DNA from: Bacilli bacterium
GTDB taxonomy: Bacteria > Bacillota_I > Bacilli_A > RFN20 > CAG-826
Direction: 5' to 3'
DNA: 42,617 nt
Assembly: GCA_024408495.1 (NCBI GenBank)
Contig: JAKSUY010000007.1
Coordinates: 1-42,617, forward strand
Shown here: positions 7,348 to 15,718 of the stretch, in pieces
Position numbering within the stretch: position 1 is the first letter of the stretch
Layout of the letters: the number at the start of each line of letters is the position of its first letter
Translations under genes and position numbers: made by a program
The notes under the pieces: generated by a model
Database searches by the model: none
Seen by the model: only the letters and a program-made list of their open reading frames with translations
What the model was told of the DNA's origin: nothing

Positions 7348-7868
7348 AACGCCTCTTTCCAATTATTAAGTTTACCACATTTTTGTAAACGCGCGCGTAT
7401 ATGTTTATCGCGTAATCGATTAATACGCGTAATAAAGAATTCACTTTTAGTTAACGGTTCTAGTAATAAAGTTTTAATTTTAAGAGCATTTCCGCATGCT
7501 ATGTCAGTAATTAATTGGTCCCCGATTACAATGCAATCTTGAGGGTTGATACCTAACCCGTTCAATCTTTTCTTTAAGACGCGTCCAAATGGTTTATAGA
7601 CACGGGTAATACACTCTATCTCAAGTGCACGCGCGTAGTTTTTTACATGATTTGATGTATTATTGCTTACAATAATTGGTCGGATTTTAAGCTCTTTCAA
7701 TTGTTTGATGTAATTAACAACTCGTTTGCTAGGATTAGTAGTTTTATAGTTATCTAAAGTGTTGTCTAAATCAAGCAATAAAACATTAGTTTTAATCCGA
7801 TGAAAAAATACCGGATTCACCTCGAATATGTTATTAGCATAATAAGTTGGTGTGTAACGTTTCATCAT
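7344..7868 (-). CDS. yqeG: YqeG-family HAD phosphatase
   Basis: HAD-superfamily subclass IIIA phosphatase of 174 residues. Motif I is LLLDLDNTLDNY, motif II the Ser/Thr of PIIVSNNT, and motif III lies around YKPFGRVLKK and VIGDQLITDIACGN. The family's cellular role is poorly defined. It is regularly found directly before yqeH, as here (4-bp overlap). Two adjacent ATG codons are possible starts (7868 or 7865); the first overlaps the TGA of parC (ATGA), which favours coupling. The gene lies at 4-bp overlaps on both sides, so it must share the parE-parC transcript. Confidence 0.9.
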   Translation of the reverse strand: MMKRYTPTYYANNIFEVNPVFFHRIKTNVLLLDLDNTLDNYKTTNPSKRVVNYIKQLKELKIRPIIVSNNTSNHVKNYARALEIECITRVYKPFGRVLKKRLNGLGINPQDCIVIGDQLITDIACGNALKIKTLLLEPLTKSEFFITRINRLRDKHIRARLQKCGKLNNWKEAL

Positions 7869-10432
7869 TTATTATCTTCGTCAAACATGGAAATTTGAGT
7901 ATATTTTTCGTTTTTAGTATTAGTGTCTTTTACTTCATTAACCGGGATCGGTTTTGGTTTATAAGTTGATTTTAATTTTGGATCAACGTGCTCGCCGTGT
8001 GAATATAGACGTAATAAATGGTCTTTTTTAATAACTGGTAAATTAGTTTTTGCATATTTATCTAAAGGTGTCATATAGAAATCAGTAATCTTTAGATTAA
8101 GTAGACCCTTGAGTTGTGATAAAGCATAAACATTAATTGAATCACCGACATCAATTAATTTCTTAACCGCAATAATCTTGTGTGGGTCGCCTTTAAATGT
8201 GGGCATAATTACGACCGGTTTAATTAAACGTTTAGTTAAAGGCACATGGAGATTATCAATCATTCTTGAACAACCATGGTCGGTTATTATCATAACCTTG
8301 GTTTTTTCATCTTTCCCAAAAGTAAGCATTGCGGCAACATAAGTTTTGTTTAACTTAACCGCTTTTACACCACCGGCTTTTGGACCAATTGGAGTTAAGA
8401 CATCTTCGTTATAGAAACTAGCTTCGCCGTTTGCTAAGAATAACAAGATATTATCGCTACCAGTAGAAACTGATACATCTATCATTTCATCGTTGGCGAG
8501 TAAACGCATTGCGGTATAAGTACGATTATATTTTGTTGTAACAAAATCCGACATTAGTGTACGTTTAATTTGTCCATTCTTACTAACTAATACGAAGAAT
8601 AAATCTTTTCTAAATGCTTTTACGGTAAAAGCATTGATGATTTTTTCTTCTTGCGCATTATAAGTAATGTTTATACTTAATGGTTTACCTTCATCCTTCC
8701 ATTTAGTTTCAGGAATCTGGTGAATTGGTAATACCACAAAATTACCTTTGTTAGTAAAAGCAATCAAGAAGTCTTCAGTATTGGCTTGATGCGATAAAAC
8801 AAGACAATCGCCAGCCTTAACTCCAGGTAGACATTCTTCGCTACTCATGTAACTCTTAATCGAACTACGTTTTACGTAGCCATCACGAGTCATGGCCACC
8901 ATAACATCTTCTTTATTAATAAGGTCGCGTTGGTCGAATTCTTTATCTTCTTTATCGATATGTTTAATAATTGTGCGACGTTCATCGCCGTACTTTTTCG
9001 CAATTTCTCTTAAATCATGTACAAGTTCTTTATTAAGAACTTTTCTGTCATCTAGAATTGCTTTTAAGCGTGCGATTTCGCTTTCTAAAGTTCTCTTCTC
9101 TTCATTAAGGATATTTACATCTGTATGACTTAATTTATATAAAGGCATCATGACGATTGCTTCGCTTTGTGCTTCAGTGAATTGGTATTTTTCTTGAAGC
9201 TTAAGTTTAGCATCGGCTTTATCTTTACTGGCTCTAATTATTTTAATTACTTCATCTAAATCTTTAATGGCTTTAATTAAGCCAACTACGATTTCTAGTC
9301 TTGCTTTATTTTTCACTAAATCAAAATTAGAAACGCGAGTAATTACACTTACTTGATGTTCGATATAACAATCAATATAATCTAAGATATTTAAAGTACG
9401 TGGATGCCCATTAACAATTGCAACAATATTAGCGGTATAACCTGTGGTTAAACCGGTTTTACTCATTAAGAATTTTAGAATGGCATCAGGATTAACGCCT
9501 TTACGACAATCAACCACAATCTTAAGACCGCGACGATCACTTTCATCTCTTACTTCTAAAATACCTTCGATAATTTTCTTATGGCGAATTTCATCGATTT
9601 CGTGAACGATATTAATCTTTACGGCTTTGTATGGGATTTCGGTAATGACAATCTTATTAACCTTGTCATTTGTGTTAATTTTCGCACGAGCGGTAATTTC
9701 AATACGTCCGTGTCCAGTTAAATAGATATTCTTTAAACCTTCACTAGAAACAATGACTCCGCCAGTTGGGAAATCAGGTCCACGAACAAATTTCATTAAG
9801 TCACGCGGTTCAGCGTCTTTATGATAAATTCGATAAATAATCGCTTCAATTAATTCGTTTAAATTGTGCGGAGGAATTTCGGTTGCTAAAGCAACGGCAA
9901 TTCCTTCTGCCCCATTAATAAAAAGGTTAGGGAAACGCGCTGGAAGTACGACTGGTTCATATTCAGTATCATCATAAGTGAGAGCTTTCTCTACTGCATT
10001 TTTATTTAAATCACGAACAAGTTCATCGGCTAAAGCAGAAAGCTTTGCTTCAGTATAACGATATGCAGCGGGTTGGTCACCATCGATACTACCATTATTA
10101 CCTTGGAAGGTGATGAGTGGCATTCTCACTTTCCAGTCTTGACTCATTCTCGCTAAAGCTTCGTAAACACTAGTATCACCATGTGGGTGATATTTACCAA
10201 TAACATCACCAACAATCTTCGCGCACTTACGGGTTTTAAATTGGGATGTGTTGTGATTAGACCACATCGAATAAATTATTCTTCTTTGAACGGGTTTAAG
10301 ACCATCACGAGCATCTGGAATAGCACGATCTTGAATAACGTATTTAGCATAAATACCATAACGATCGCCCATGACATCATCAAGCGGTTCGATGACTATA
10401 TTTTCTTTCAATAGTTTTACTTCGTCCGCCAT
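7865..10432 (-). CDS. parC: DNA topoisomerase IV subunit A
   Basis: Catalytic strand-breaking subunit of topoisomerase IV, which decatenates daughter chromosomes. The 855 residues include the winged-helix 5Y-CAP domain with YHPHGDTSVYEAL (81-93), the ParC-type GNNGSID (GyrA has GNFGS), and the active-site tyrosine Y126 in AAYRYTEAKL. The coiled-coil C-gate arms lie around 378-460, and a C-terminal beta-propeller follows. No GyrA-box QRRGG sequence was seen, again favouring ParC. The protein ends in YTQISMFDEDNK, where QISMF resembles a sliding-clamp motif. parE lies one base upstream. The segment at residues 378-457 is the part that resembles the insert in the ABC ATPase at 15719-17641. Confidence 0.95.
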   Translation of the reverse strand: MADEVKLLKENIVIEPLDDVMGDRYGIYAKYVIQDRAIPDARDGLKPVQRRIIYSMWSNHNTSQFKTRKCAKIVGDVIGKYHPHGDTSVYEALARMSQDWKVRMPLITFQGNNGSIDGDQPAAYRYTEAKLSALADELVRDLNKNAVEKALTYDDTEYEPVVLPARFPNLFINGAEGIAVALATEIPPHNLNELIEAIIYRIYHKDAEPRDLMKFVRGPDFPTGGVIVSSEGLKNIYLTGHGRIEITARAKINTNDKVNKIVITEIPYKAVKINIVHEIDEIRHKKIIEGILEVRDESDRRGLKIVVDCRKGVNPDAILKFLMSKTGLTTGYTANIVAIVNGHPRTLNILDYIDCYIEHQVSVITRVSNFDLVKNKARLEIVVGLIKAIKDLDEVIKIIRASKDKADAKLKLQEKYQFTEAQSEAIVMMPLYKLSHTDVNILNEEKRTLESEIARLKAILDDRKVLNKELVHDLREIAKKYGDERRTIIKHIDKEDKEFDQRDLINKEDVMVAMTRDGYVKRSSIKSYMSSEECLPGVKAGDCLVLSHQANTEDFLIAFTNKGNFVVLPIHQIPETKWKDEGKPLSINITYNAQEEKIINAFTVKAFRKDLFFVLVSKNGQIKRTLMSDFVTTKYNRTYTAMRLLANDEMIDVSVSTGSDNILLFLANGEASFYNEDVLTPIGPKAGGVKAVKLNKTYVAAMLTFGKDEKTKVMIITDHGCSRMIDNLHVPLTKRLIKPVVIMPTFKGDPHKIIAVKKLIDVGDSINVYALSQLKGLLNLKITDFYMTPLDKYAKTNLPVIKKDHLLRLYSHGEHVDPKLKSTYKPKPIPVNEVKDTNTKNEKYTQISMFDEDNK

Positions 10433-10433
10433 A

Positions 10434-12356
10434 TTATTTTAATTCCTCAAAATTATCTTTCTCGTTGAAGTCGACATTTTCTTCAACCCATTTTCTACGT
10501 AAAGAAGCATCCTTACCCATTAATACCGCAACGCGGGTTTCAACTAGTAAGGGATCATCGATTCTAATTCTTACTAACATTCTATGTTCAGGATTCATAG
10601 TTGTTTCCCAAAGTTGAGATGCATCCATTTCACCTAAACCTTTAAAGCGACTTATTTCATAGCCACGTCCAATTTTGGCTTTGGCTTCTTCTAAATCATT
10701 ATCCCGCCAGGCATATTGTTCCTTGCCTTCTTTAAATACACGATATAGAGGTGGCACCGCAACATAAACCATACCGTTTGTGATTAATGGTCTCATATAA
10801 TGATAGAAGAACGTTAATAATAATGTTTGAATATGTGCACCATCGGTATCAGCATCGGTCATAATAATAATCTTTCCATATCTAGAATCATTAACATCAA
10901 ATTCACTTCCTACACCTGCACCTATGGTATTAATGATTGTCGCGAATTCTTCGTTTTTAAGCATTCTGTCCATGGTAATTGAATCAGTGTTAAGTGGTTT
11001 ACCTCTTAAAGGTAAGATGGCTTGATGAAGTCGATCTCTTCCTTTTCTAGCCGAGCCTCCAGCGGATTCACCTTCAACAATAAATAGTTCGTTTTTCTTG
11101 TAATCTTTAGATTGTGCGGGAGTTAATTTATCGGAGAGAATGATTTCTTTTCTTTGTTTCTTTCCACGTGCTTCATCTTTTGCTTTACGAGCAGCAATTC
11201 GTGCGTTCTGGCTTTCGATACACTTGTTAATAAGATTTACAGCGTATTCATTATTTTCGTTTAGGAAATAAGTTAATTTCGTATAAATAAAGTTATTTAC
11301 TAAAGCGGTTGCCTCTGGAGTTCCGAGTTTAGATTTAGTCTGGCCTTCATATTGAATCAAACTCTCAGGAACTTTTAAGGAGAGAATTGCGGTTAGTCCT
11401 TCACGGATATCTCCGCCTTCTAGTTTTTTACCACGCAATAAATCTTTTTCTTCAGCAAAATCGTTAACCGCACGGGTAATCCCTAATTTAAAGCCAGTTT
11501 CATGAGTACCACCATCATGAGTACGTACGTTATTAGCATAGCTATAAATGTTTTCGTTATAATCGTTTGCGCAATATTGGAACGCTACTTCCATTTTGAT
11601 ATCATTCGAGAAATCTTCAAAAGAAACAATTGGACCGATTGGGGTCTTATTCACATTAAGTGCAGAAACATATTCTTTCAAACCTTCGTTGTATAAATAA
11701 GTTTCGTTTAAATAAGGAGTAACTCGCTCGTCTTTTACTATAAATCTTACTTTCTTTAGAAGGAAAGCGGATTCTTGTAAGTGACGAGTAATGGTTTCCC
11801 ATTTAAAATCGACACTGCTAAATATTTTTGGATCAGGTTTAAAGCGCACAAGCGTTCCGGTTTTTCTACCCGCATCGCCAATCACTTTTAGTGGCTCAGT
11901 TAATTTACCGCCTTTTTCGTAACGAATGTGATAGATTTTGCCATCGCGCATGACAGTAACATCTAGCCACTCGCTCAATGCATTAGTAACGGCTGCACCA
12001 ACACCATGTAAACCACCAGCATTCGAATAAACCTTACTAGAGAATTTACCACCAGCGTGTAAAGTTGAGAAAATTAAATGAATCGCGGGGACTTTATATT
12101 TACTTTGAATTCCGCAGGGAATGCCGCGCCCTCTATCTTCAACCGAAATTGATCCATCTTTATGGAGAGTTACTGCAATGGTATCGCCATACCCGTTAAG
12201 CGCTTCATCTACACCATTATCAACGATTTCCCAAACTAGGTGATGAAGACCGCTAAGGTTGGTCGAGCCAATATACATGGCCGGTCTTTTTCTGACCGCT
12301 TCTAAACCTTCGAGGACTTCAATATCGTCTGCGCCGTAACTTTTTACACTTGCCAT
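10434..12356 (-). CDS. parE: DNA topoisomerase IV subunit B
   Basis: ATPase subunit of topoisomerase IV. The 640 residues show the GHKL ATP-binding fold: EIVDNGVDEAL with the metal-binding Asn, DRGRGIPCG, and GGLHGVGAAVTNALS. The Toprim domain has EGESAGGSARKGRD and DADTDGAHI. Wording such as LPLRGKPLNT and MLKNEEFATIINTIGAG is ParE-like, and the parC neighbour settles ParE over GyrB. A near-consensus promoter ends 11 nt before the ATG and there is no Shine-Dalgarno sequence, so the mRNA may be almost leaderless. It heads a seven-gene run reaching rsfS with gaps of at most about 2 nt. Confidence 0.95.
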   Translation of the reverse strand: MASVKSYGADDIEVLEGLEAVRKRPAMYIGSTNLSGLHHLVWEIVDNGVDEALNGYGDTIAVTLHKDGSISVEDRGRGIPCGIQSKYKVPAIHLIFSTLHAGGKFSSKVYSNAGGLHGVGAAVTNALSEWLDVTVMRDGKIYHIRYEKGGKLTEPLKVIGDAGRKTGTLVRFKPDPKIFSSVDFKWETITRHLQESAFLLKKVRFIVKDERVTPYLNETYLYNEGLKEYVSALNVNKTPIGPIVSFEDFSNDIKMEVAFQYCANDYNENIYSYANNVRTHDGGTHETGFKLGITRAVNDFAEEKDLLRGKKLEGGDIREGLTAILSLKVPESLIQYEGQTKSKLGTPEATALVNNFIYTKLTYFLNENNEYAVNLINKCIESQNARIAARKAKDEARGKKQRKEIILSDKLTPAQSKDYKKNELFIVEGESAGGSARKGRDRLHQAILPLRGKPLNTDSITMDRMLKNEEFATIINTIGAGVGSEFDVNDSRYGKIIIMTDADTDGAHIQTLLLTFFYHYMRPLITNGMVYVAVPPLYRVFKEGKEQYAWRDNDLEEAKAKIGRGYEISRFKGLGEMDASQLWETTMNPEHRMLVRIRIDDPLLVETRVAVLMGKDASLRRKWVEENVDFNEKDNFEELK

Positions 12357-12367
12357 AATACTTAAAT

Positions 12368-12396
12368 ATTTTAAGAAAAAATATGAGAAAAGTCAA
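12368..12396 (-). promoter_or_regulatory. Sigma-A promoter of parE
   Basis: Reading leftwards: TTGACT (12396-12391), a 17-bp spacer, then TAAAAT (12373-12368). The parE ATG begins only 11 nt after the -10 box, so transcription should start about 4-5 nt before the start codon. Confidence 0.75.
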
Positions 12397-12439
12397 AAAT
12401 CTTTCATAAGCGCGCATAATATTACACTTGCGATATATC

Positions 12440-12457
12440 CGTATGCGTATGTGCGCG
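12440..12457. other. CpG-rich alternating purine-pyrimidine tract upstream of parE
   Basis: Eighteen bases alternate strictly between pyrimidine and purine (CGTATGCGTATGTGCGCG). Together with GCGCGCATA about 30 bp to the left it forms an imperfect inverted repeat. It lies between the yneF terminator and the parE promoter. Such sequence can adopt Z-DNA under supercoiling. Confidence 0.4.
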
Positions 12458-12471
12458 ATAAATTTCTAAAC

Positions 12472-12494
12472 AAAAAGGTGGATTTTGTCCACCT
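12472..12494 (-). terminator. Intrinsic terminator of rpmG-MBL-efp-yneF
   Basis: On the minus strand AGGTGGA pairs with TCCACCT around a CAAAA loop and is followed by a T run (A tract 12472-12476 on +). It lies 25 bp after the yneF stop and before the parE promoter, so it separates the two operons. Confidence 0.85.
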
Positions 12495-12518
12495 CCTTGA
12501 TTATAACTTTTAACTAGT

Positions 12519-12734
12519 TTATTGATTGTTCTTCATGTTATTCATGACCGCACGAATTTGTGCTTCACTAGGCTTACGCCCCATCGACATAAACATAGCG
12601 CGAATCATATTTTCGTTAATCGGAGGATTCTTTTTTAGTTCGTGCTTTACTAATTTACGAGTTGCGACGAATCCGATAATTAATCCCGCAAAGAAACATG
12701 CAATTGCAATACCTGCTACTACTCCAGGCTCCAT
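12519..12734 (-). CDS. yneF: YneF family membrane protein (UPF0154)
   Basis: 71-residue protein with one N-terminal transmembrane helix (about residues 5-25, VVAGIAIACFFAGLIIGFVAT) followed by a short cytoplasmic tail. The tail matches the family signature: KNPPINENMIRAMFMSMGRKPSEAQIRAVM. YneF proteins are widespread in Firmicutes; their function is not established. GGAGG sits about 7 nt before the ATG. The gene follows efp after an 11-bp gap and is directly followed by a strong terminator, so it closes the operon. Confidence 0.85.
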   Translation of the reverse strand: MEPGVVAGIAIACFFAGLIIGFVATRKLVKHELKKNPPINENMIRAMFMSMGRKPSEAQIRAVMNNMKNNQ

Positions 12735-12745
12735 AATTAACCTCC

Positions 12746-13309
12746 TTAACCATTCGCGCGACCATCATAGTCGCCGGTATCGGTTCTTACTAATATGGTT
12801 TCTCCATTATCAATGAATAATGGAACTTTGACTTCATAACCAGTTTCAAGTTTTGCGTTTTTCATCGCGCTTTTAACGGTATCACCACGGACCGCCGGTT
12901 CACAATCGACAATCTTTAAAGCGACTTTAATTGGTAAAGAAATACCAAGGATTTCATCGTTATATCTAACGATATCGATTTCAGTATTAGCGACTAAGAA
13001 ATTCATTTCCCATTTTAAACGTTCTTTGCTAATTTCCACTTGTTCATAACTAGTTTGGTTCATGAAACATAGAGTGGTGCCACTATCATAAAGATAGACC
13101 ATTTTTTCTTTATCTAAACGAACCACATCTACCATGTAACCTGAGTTACGAGAAAGTTCAACAATTGCGCCAGTTTTTACGTTTTTAACTTTAACCTTAG
13201 CGACCATCTTTCTCATCGCGGTTTTATTTAATAAAATGTCCATGACTAAGAACAATTGATTCTCATCTTTAAAGTAATTGCCAGGACGTAATTCAGTAAC
13301 GTTAACCAT
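12746..13309 (-). CDS. efp: Elongation factor P with non-canonical loop
   Basis: EF-P enters the ribosomal E site and rescues stalling at polyproline. The product (187 aa) has the three-domain EF-P layout: an N-terminal KOW-like domain (VNVTELRPGNYF), a central OB fold and a C-terminal domain ending KNAKLETGYEVKVP...GETILVRTDTGDY. The start at 13309 is chosen over an upstream in-frame ATG because AAGGAG precedes it and the family begins here. At the domain I tip, the usual PGKG loop with the modified lysine is replaced by NKTAMRK (28-34), with Met at position 32. As far as I recall, mycoplasma EF-P has a similar loop. It follows the MBL gene after 40 bp. Confidence 0.92.
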   Translation of the reverse strand: MVNVTELRPGNYFKDENQLFLVMDILLNKTAMRKMVAKVKVKNVKTGAIVELSRNSGYMVDVVRLDKEKMVYLYDSGTTLCFMNQTSYEQVEISKERLKWEMNFLVANTEIDIVRYNDEILGISLPIKVALKIVDCEPAVRGDTVKSAMKNAKLETGYEVKVPLFIDNGETILVRTDTGDYDGRANG

Positions 13310-13349
13310 ATAATTCTCCTTTTGCTTGTGCTTATTTATTATACACAAA

Positions 13350-13976
13350 TTAATTTAAGTATTCTTGTTTTAAAAATCGATATTCACGAGAGAGCGTGGT
13401 TTTACTCCCGTGTCCAGGGTAGACAATTGTGTCATTATTTTCTTCGTGTGGTAGCTTAAATAACTTATTTAAAGACGACGAAATTAAGCGTGGCGCGCTC
13501 GTTGGTAAATCGTATCGACCAATCGCATGTAAGAATAAAGTATCACCCGTAAAAACCACTTTTGCATCTTTTAAATAAAAGCAAACACTTCCACTAGTAT
13601 GAAATGGAGTATGAATCACTTCAAAATCAATCCCAATCAAGTTAAGTTTACCTTCATTAAAAGTCACAACTTTAACATCGTTAATCTCAAATGGATTAGG
13701 CGACATAACCGAGCAATTATAACGAGAATTGCTTAATGATTTTTCTTCACCTTCAAAAATATAAACTGGGATATTTTTAATATTTCTTAAAGCTTCAATA
13801 TGGTCATAATGACCATGAGTTAATAAGATTGCTTTTAAAGTAAAATGCCGATCATTAATTGCTTTTATTAAACAATTATCGTGATTAAAACCTGGGTCAA
13901 TTACGATGCATTCGTTGTTATTACTTATTAAATAGGTATTACAGTTATGATTAAAATAAAGGAGTTCAATTTTCAT
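13350..13976 (-). CDS. Metallo-beta-lactamase fold hydrolase (glyoxalase II-like)
   Basis: 208-residue enzyme of the MBL superfamily, YqgX/hydroxyacylglutathione hydrolase-like. The metal-binding signature is complete: THGHYDH (about residues 54-60), HTPFHTSGS with the third metal His, FTGDTLF with the bridging Asp, and PGHGSKT with the last His. The true substrate is unknown; Firmicutes often lack glutathione, so a thioester of another thiol or a different ester is possible. A TATAAT lies 7 nt before the ATG and the AAGG almost touches the start codon, so a very short leader is possible here too. It follows rpmG by 19 bp. Confidence 0.88.
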   Translation of the reverse strand: MKIELLYFNHNCNTYLISNNNECIVIDPGFNHDNCLIKAINDRHFTLKAILLTHGHYDHIEALRNIKNIPVYIFEGEEKSLSNSRYNCSVMSPNPFEINDVKVVTFNEGKLNLIGIDFEVIHTPFHTSGSVCFYLKDAKVVFTGDTLFLHAIGRYDLPTSAPRLISSSLNKLFKLPHEENNDTIVYPGHGSKTTLSREYRFLKQEYLN

Positions 13977-13995
13977 ACCTTATATTATATATAGG

Positions 13996-14148
13996 TTACT
14001 TCTTTTCTTTATGAACGGTCTCTTTCTTACAACGAGGACAATATTTCTTCTTTTCAATGCGTTCAGGTTGCTTTCTTTTGTTCTTGGTTGTGATATAGTT
14101 TTCTTCACCACAAACGGTGCATTTTAATGTAATGTTTTCGCGAGCCAT
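13996..14148 (-). CDS. rpmG: 50S ribosomal protein L33
   Basis: A 50-residue ribosomal protein located near the E site of the large subunit. The sequence starts [18 protein letters not shown] and ends [14 protein letters not shown]. The two CxxC pairs (CTVC and CPRC) make this the zinc-binding form of L33. GAGG lies 7 nt before the ATG. The gene is divergent from the nucleoside transporter operon; the 174-bp space between them contains a 16-bp palindrome. A plausible -10 (TATGAT, minus strand, 14184-14179) lies about 30 nt upstream of the start. Confidence 0.92.
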   Translation of the reverse strand: MARENITLKCTVCGEENYITTKNKRKQPERIEKKKYCPRCKKETVHKEKK

Positions 14149-14201
14149 AATTTTATCCTCTTTTTAACTCTAGGAAATATCATAACACTTCTATTAAATA
14201 G

Positions 14202-14232
14202 TTGCTATATCATTTCATATATGAAATAATAT
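14202..14232 (+). promoter_or_regulatory. Putative promoter and palindromic operator of the nucleoside import operon
   Basis: TTGCTA (14202-14207) and TAATAT (14227-14232) can serve as -35 and -10, though the 19-bp spacer is long. The spacer is filled by a perfect 16-bp palindrome, ATTTCATA/TATGAAAT (14212-14227). A repressor bound there would block the promoter. It also lies upstream of the divergent rpmG gene. Confidence 0.45.
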
Positions 14233-14271
14233 AAAAGTCATGTTAAAGGTAACAATTTAGCGTAATTAGCT

Positions 14272-14292
14272 AGGGGCAAGTGCCCTTTTTTA
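14272..14292 (+). terminator. Terminator-like hairpin in the leader of the BMP operon
   Basis: AGGGGC pairs with GCCCTT around AAGT and is followed by TTTTTT. It lies about 30 nt before the BMP lipoprotein start, with the Shine-Dalgarno sequence after it, so it may attenuate the operon. A competing small stem (TAGC/GCTA) overlaps its left arm. No known purine, 2'-dG or preQ1 riboswitch consensus was recognised upstream. Confidence 0.45.
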
Positions 14293-14322
14293 TTGTTATT
14301 TTTATATAGGAGGATAGGTTTT

Positions 14323-15705
14323 ATGAACAAATTCCTTAAATTAGCGGTTATTCCGGTTGCGTTTTTAATTGTAGGAAATGCCACTAGTTGCTCAGCATCT
14401 CCTAAGGAGATTGCACTAATCACCGATATCGGTGATATCGATGATGGTAGCTTTAACCAAGAATCTTGGGAAGCATGTAAGGATTTTGCTATTGATAACA
14501 ACAAATCTTATGATTTCTATCGTCCTTTTACCGATAGTGAATTTGCAAGAAGTTGCGCAATTAAGCAGGCTGTAGCTAAAGGTGCTCAAGTTATTATATT
14601 ACCTGGATTTAAATTTGCGACGACCTGTGCGATTGAAAGCAAAAAATATCCTAATGTTAACTTTTTGTTAATTGATAGTTCAATTGAACAAAGCGAAGAT
14701 AATCCTGCTAACAACGTTTGTTGTGTTGGGTTTAAATGTGAATATTCAGGTTTTGCTGCCGGTTACACTATTGCTACCGATTTAATGATGCGTGATATAG
14801 AAGACGGCGGATTAAAAGATAAGTACGGATATGGTTATTGTGGCGGTATGGCTAGCCCTGGCGTCTATGAATTTGGATTTGGATATATCCAAGGTATATG
14901 TAAAGCCACTGATGATTTCTGTAAAGATATAAAAGATGATAGTAGCAAACCAAAAATTTGGATTAACTATAACTATGCTCAAGTGTTTGCGCAAAGTGAC
15001 ACTGCAACCGCTACTATGAAAGGTTGGTTAGCCGATGACACTAAAGATATTAGAGTGTTATTCCCTTGTGGTGGTAAATTATATCAGTCAGCTACTGAAG
15101 CAGTTCAATACTATAATAGCCATAACGTTAAAAACTATAATGATTGGCTTAAAGGAAACATCGAAGCGCCCCGTGAAGCAGCTCGTTGGGTGGGTGTTGA
15201 CTCTGATCAATATCGCGGACTTAAATACGACTATGAAAAATCCTCAATTTATACCAGCGCTTTAAAAGGACTTAAAGTGGCGGTTCAACATGCGCTCAAG
15301 CTTCATTACAATGACCAATGGTCATTAATCGGTGGATGGCGTAAGGAAGGTCCGACTGATTCCGGAGGCGAGATTGGACTTAATGGTCAATGGATTTTAG
15401 GAATGAATTCTGTTTTTGGTGATGGCGAGGTAGAACGCGGTGATTATGTCGGAATCCCCGCGGATGAACACGATGAAAAGGGCGTTATCAGAGGATTTAG
15501 TAGATATACTATTACTCAATGTGAAGAACTTCGCAATAACCTTATTAAAGAAGAAGGCAGTATCAAAGTTTATGGTGGTAGCGGAACCGAGTACGGATCA
15601 GATCAAGGAATTCCAACCGGAATGGAAAATTGGGAAAAAGACGGAGTAAAATTCCGTGATGAATATTTAGGAAGCTATCCTAATATCGATATTAAATATA
15701 TTTAA
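14323..15705 (+). CDS. BMP-family nucleoside-binding lipoprotein of an ABC importer
   Basis: Extracellular substrate-binding protein that delivers nucleosides to the ABC importer encoded next to it. The start at 14323 is preceded by GGAGG and gives a lipoprotein signal peptide: basic n-region MNKFLK, hydrophobic stretch, then lipobox ATSC with the lipidated Cys at about residue 23. The mature protein starts with the BMP signature EIALITDIGDIDDGSFNQESWEA and continues with AAGYTIATDLM and WVGVDSDQY. At 460 residues it is longer than the common 330-360 of the family; the extra sequence lies mostly in the C-terminal half. The linked permeases and deoD support a purine nucleoside substrate. The operon runs opposite to the neighbouring genes. 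Confidence 0.9.
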   Translation: MNKFLKLAVIPVAFLIVGNATSCSASPKEIALITDIGDIDDGSFNQESWEACKDFAIDNNKSYDFYRPFTDSEFARSCAIKQAVAKGAQVIILPGFKFATTCAIESKKYPNVNFLLIDSSIEQSEDNPANNVCCVGFKCEYSGFAAGYTIATDLMMRDIEDGGLKDKYGYGYCGGMASPGVYEFGFGYIQGICKATDDFCKDIKDDSSKPKIWINYNYAQVFAQSDTATATMKGWLADDTKDIRVLFPCGGKLYQSATEAVQYYNSHNVKNYNDWLKGNIEAPREAARWVGVDSDQYRGLKYDYEKSSIYTSALKGLKVAVQHALKLHYNDQWSLIGGWRKEGPTDSGGEIGLNGQWILGMNSVFGDGEVERGDYVGIPADEHDEKGVIRGFSRYTITQCEELRNNLIKEEGSIKVYGGSGTEYGSDQGIPTGMENWEKDGVKFRDEYLGSYPNIDIKYI

Positions 15706-15718
15706 AGGAGGAAGATTT

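Noticed and set aside
14230-14322. Purine, 2'-deoxyguanosine or preQ1 riboswitch before the BMP operon.
   Set aside because: The conserved loop sequences of these classes were not found; only a terminator-like hairpin is supported.
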